Of a stretch of 6,482 nucleotides of DNA, positions 5,695 through 6,482 are shown in pieces. Both the position numbers and the translations under genes were made by a program. The DNA comes from CAZFCK01 sp964517355 (GTDB taxonomy: Bacteria > Desulfobacterota > Desulfovibrionia > Desulfovibrionales > Desulfovibrionaceae), in assembly GCA_964517355.1 (NCBI GenBank), contig CAZFCK010000259.1, forward strand, positions 1 to 6,482, read 5' to 3'. The first letter of the stretch is position 1; every line of letters starts with the position of its first letter. The notes beneath the pieces are model-generated. The model ran no database searches. It saw only the letters and a list, made by a program, of their open reading frames with translations, and was not told the DNA's origin.

Positions 5695-6243
5695 TCAGGG
5701 GTCCAGGCAGTCCATGGACGAAGCGCGGACGGTATCCAGGCGCCGCACCACGTTCCCCTTGGTGTCTATGCAGCTCCAGCGGCCACCTTCCATGGTCCAA
5801 TGCTCCCCGTACATGACTTTGACGCAGTCCTGGCACACCGCGGCGCGCCCCTGCTCGAATGGCGTGGCAAAGGTGAACGCGGCGGGAATGACCACGGAGC
5901 AGGACTGGTCGAAGAAGCCCATTTTGCCGTTTTCCACGAAGCGCGCCAGGCCTTGGCTGAAATAATCGGGTCCGTTGTCGAAGATGAAAGGCGTGAGCAG
6001 GGTGCGTCCCTGAAGGTCGATGCAGATCCAACCCTGGTCCGCCACGGCAAAGGCCGCGCCATGGGCGTTGAACTCCCCGGCCATGTGATAAGCGTAAGGG
6101 ATTGCGGGGGCGCCGCCGCCCCCGCAATAACCCCATAATCCTTCCTTATTTTCACAAGGGACGGGAAATGTTTCCCTGGCCTGAACCGGATTTGAGAGCA
6201 GCAGGCAGAGCGCCGCGGCGATCATGAGATACGCGAGCTGCAT
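5695..6243 (-). CDS. Exported cysteine-rich WG-repeat protein
   Basis: This 182-residue protein begins with a clear Sec signal peptide: a hydrophobic core over residues 4-17 and a VQA cleavage site at 20-22. The mature part has WG/KWG-type repeats: WICIDLQGRTLLTPFIFD (72-89) followed by FSQGLARFVENGKMGFFD (95-112) and VVIPAAFTFATPFEQGRAAV (117-136), then a partial unit with WSCIDTKGNV (157-166). Eight cysteines remain after cleavage (30, 40, 74, 115, 137, 140, 158, 179), an even number that suits disulphides in the periplasm. ATG 6243 is chosen because the signal peptide starts there and GGAG lies 9 bases upstream; an in-frame ATG at 6336 would add 31 residues ahead of the signal. WG-repeat proteins have no single known function, and none can be assigned here. 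It is convergent with the operon and is probably transcribed alone. Confidence 0.82.
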   Translation of the reverse strand: MQLAYLMIAAALCLLLSNPVQARETFPVPCENKEGLWGYCGGGGAPAIPYAYHMAGEFNAHGAAFAVADQGWICIDLQGRTLLTPFIFDNGPDYFSQGLARFVENGKMGFFDQSCSVVIPAAFTFATPFEQGRAAVCQDCVKVMYGEHWTMEGGRWSCIDTKGNVVRRLDTVRASSMDCLDP

Positions 6244-6437
6244 GGGCACCGTCTCCGTAAGGGCATTGTAACGTTCAAATAACAATGCCTCCGGTGGCTT
6301 AAGAACCTTTTGAAAAATGGTTCTCAGGATTTCCAAACCCTTTTATCTAGGGCCTGTTTCTAAAACGATAATGATTTTGGAAGACCGTTTAAAAAAATTA
6401 CAAGAAATCAAAATGATATATTTAACTTCCTCAAAAT
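6244..6437 (-). other. AT-rich upstream region of the WG-repeat gene
   Basis: This stretch holds no confident gene. On the minus strand it would be the leader and promoter region of the WG-repeat gene. It contains two short inverted repeats: GGCATTGT (6262-6269) with ACAATGCC (6282-6289), and AGAACC (6302-6307) with GGTTCT (6319-6324). I see no convincing -10/-35 pair; CTAGATAAAA, read on the minus strand around 6343-6352, is a weak -10 candidate. A plus-strand open frame from 6371 runs into the repeat at the right edge but has no visible ribosome site. Confidence 0.4.
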
Positions 6438-6482
6438 TAGAAAGTTTGGGAAGGGGAGAGCGCGAGAGGGGAAACCCTTTTC
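6438..6482 (+). repeat. Palindrome-containing dispersed repeat, truncated right copy
   Basis: All 45 bases match bases 5-49 in the same orientation. The window ends exactly in the loop of the palindrome, so the second arm is not visible but is expected just beyond. No plus-strand gene ends close to it: the operon stops at 5686 and the gene in between runs on the opposite strand. A simple role as the terminator of an adjacent plus-strand gene is therefore not obvious for this copy. Confidence 0.8.

Noticed and set aside
5683..6138. Plus-strand open frame opposite the WG-repeat gene
   Set aside because: The minus strand has a signal peptide, WG repeats and a ribosome site; the plus frame has none of these.
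6347..6380. Possible IS terminal repeat (CTAGGGCCTGTTTC) and a partial Fur-box-like GATAATGATTTT
   Set aside because: No transposase or second inverted repeat is visible. The Fur-like string matches only about half of the 19-bp palindrome, which is easily reached by chance in AT-rich DNA.
5..6482. Whole window as a transposon bounded by the 45-bp direct repeats
   Set aside because: The repeats are direct rather than inverted, contain a terminator-like palindrome, and there is no transposase or integrase between them. A dispersed intergenic repeat is the simpler reading.

Overview
The window looks like chromosomal DNA from a high-GC Gram-negative bacterium, probably a deltaproteobacterium of the Desulfovibrio type. 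This rests on the GC-rich coding style, an HD-GYP protein with the N-terminal domain style common in that group, and an exported protein with a Gram-negative-like signal peptide. The assignment is inference; there is no rRNA or other marker gene here.

Layout. Bases 1-431 hold no confident gene. They carry one copy of a palindromic repeat (5-68), a strong extended -10 promoter (TGtTATAAT, 216-224) and a roughly 200-nt leader rich in inverted repeats. From 444 to 5686 six plus-strand genes are packed with a 5-bp gap and then overlaps of 4, 8, 20 and 4 bp, so they look like one operon: an HD-GYP cyclic-di-GMP phosphodiesterase, a TrmN6-type tRNA adenine-N6 methyltransferase, and then a four-gene module that is the most interesting part of the window. 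A convergent minus-strand gene (5695-6243) encodes a small exported, cysteine-rich WG-repeat protein. Bases 6244-6482 are its AT-rich upstream region, and they end in a second, truncated copy of the same repeat in the same orientation.

The module (2227-5686) reads as a Rad50/SbcC-Mre11/SbcD-like DNA-processing complex whose ABC ATPase is encoded in two separate genes. The first half has Walker A, a Q-loop candidate, about 290 residues of mostly helical sequence built on a 39-residue repeat, and a CPLCG zinc-hook-like motif 17 residues from its C-terminus. The second half, encoded 1.27 kb downstream, has the ABC-signature-like segment, Walker B and H-switch. Between them lie an Mre11-like metallophosphoesterase with all five phosphodiesterase motifs and a 102-residue, cysteine-free coiled-coil protein. 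I infer that the four products assemble into one ATP-dependent nuclease, with the break in the ATPase placed at the tip of its arm. No artefactual frameshift explains this, because an intact gene for the partner nuclease sits inside the break. Whether the role is housekeeping repair, replication-associated processing or defence cannot be told from this window; no other defence genes or transposases are present.
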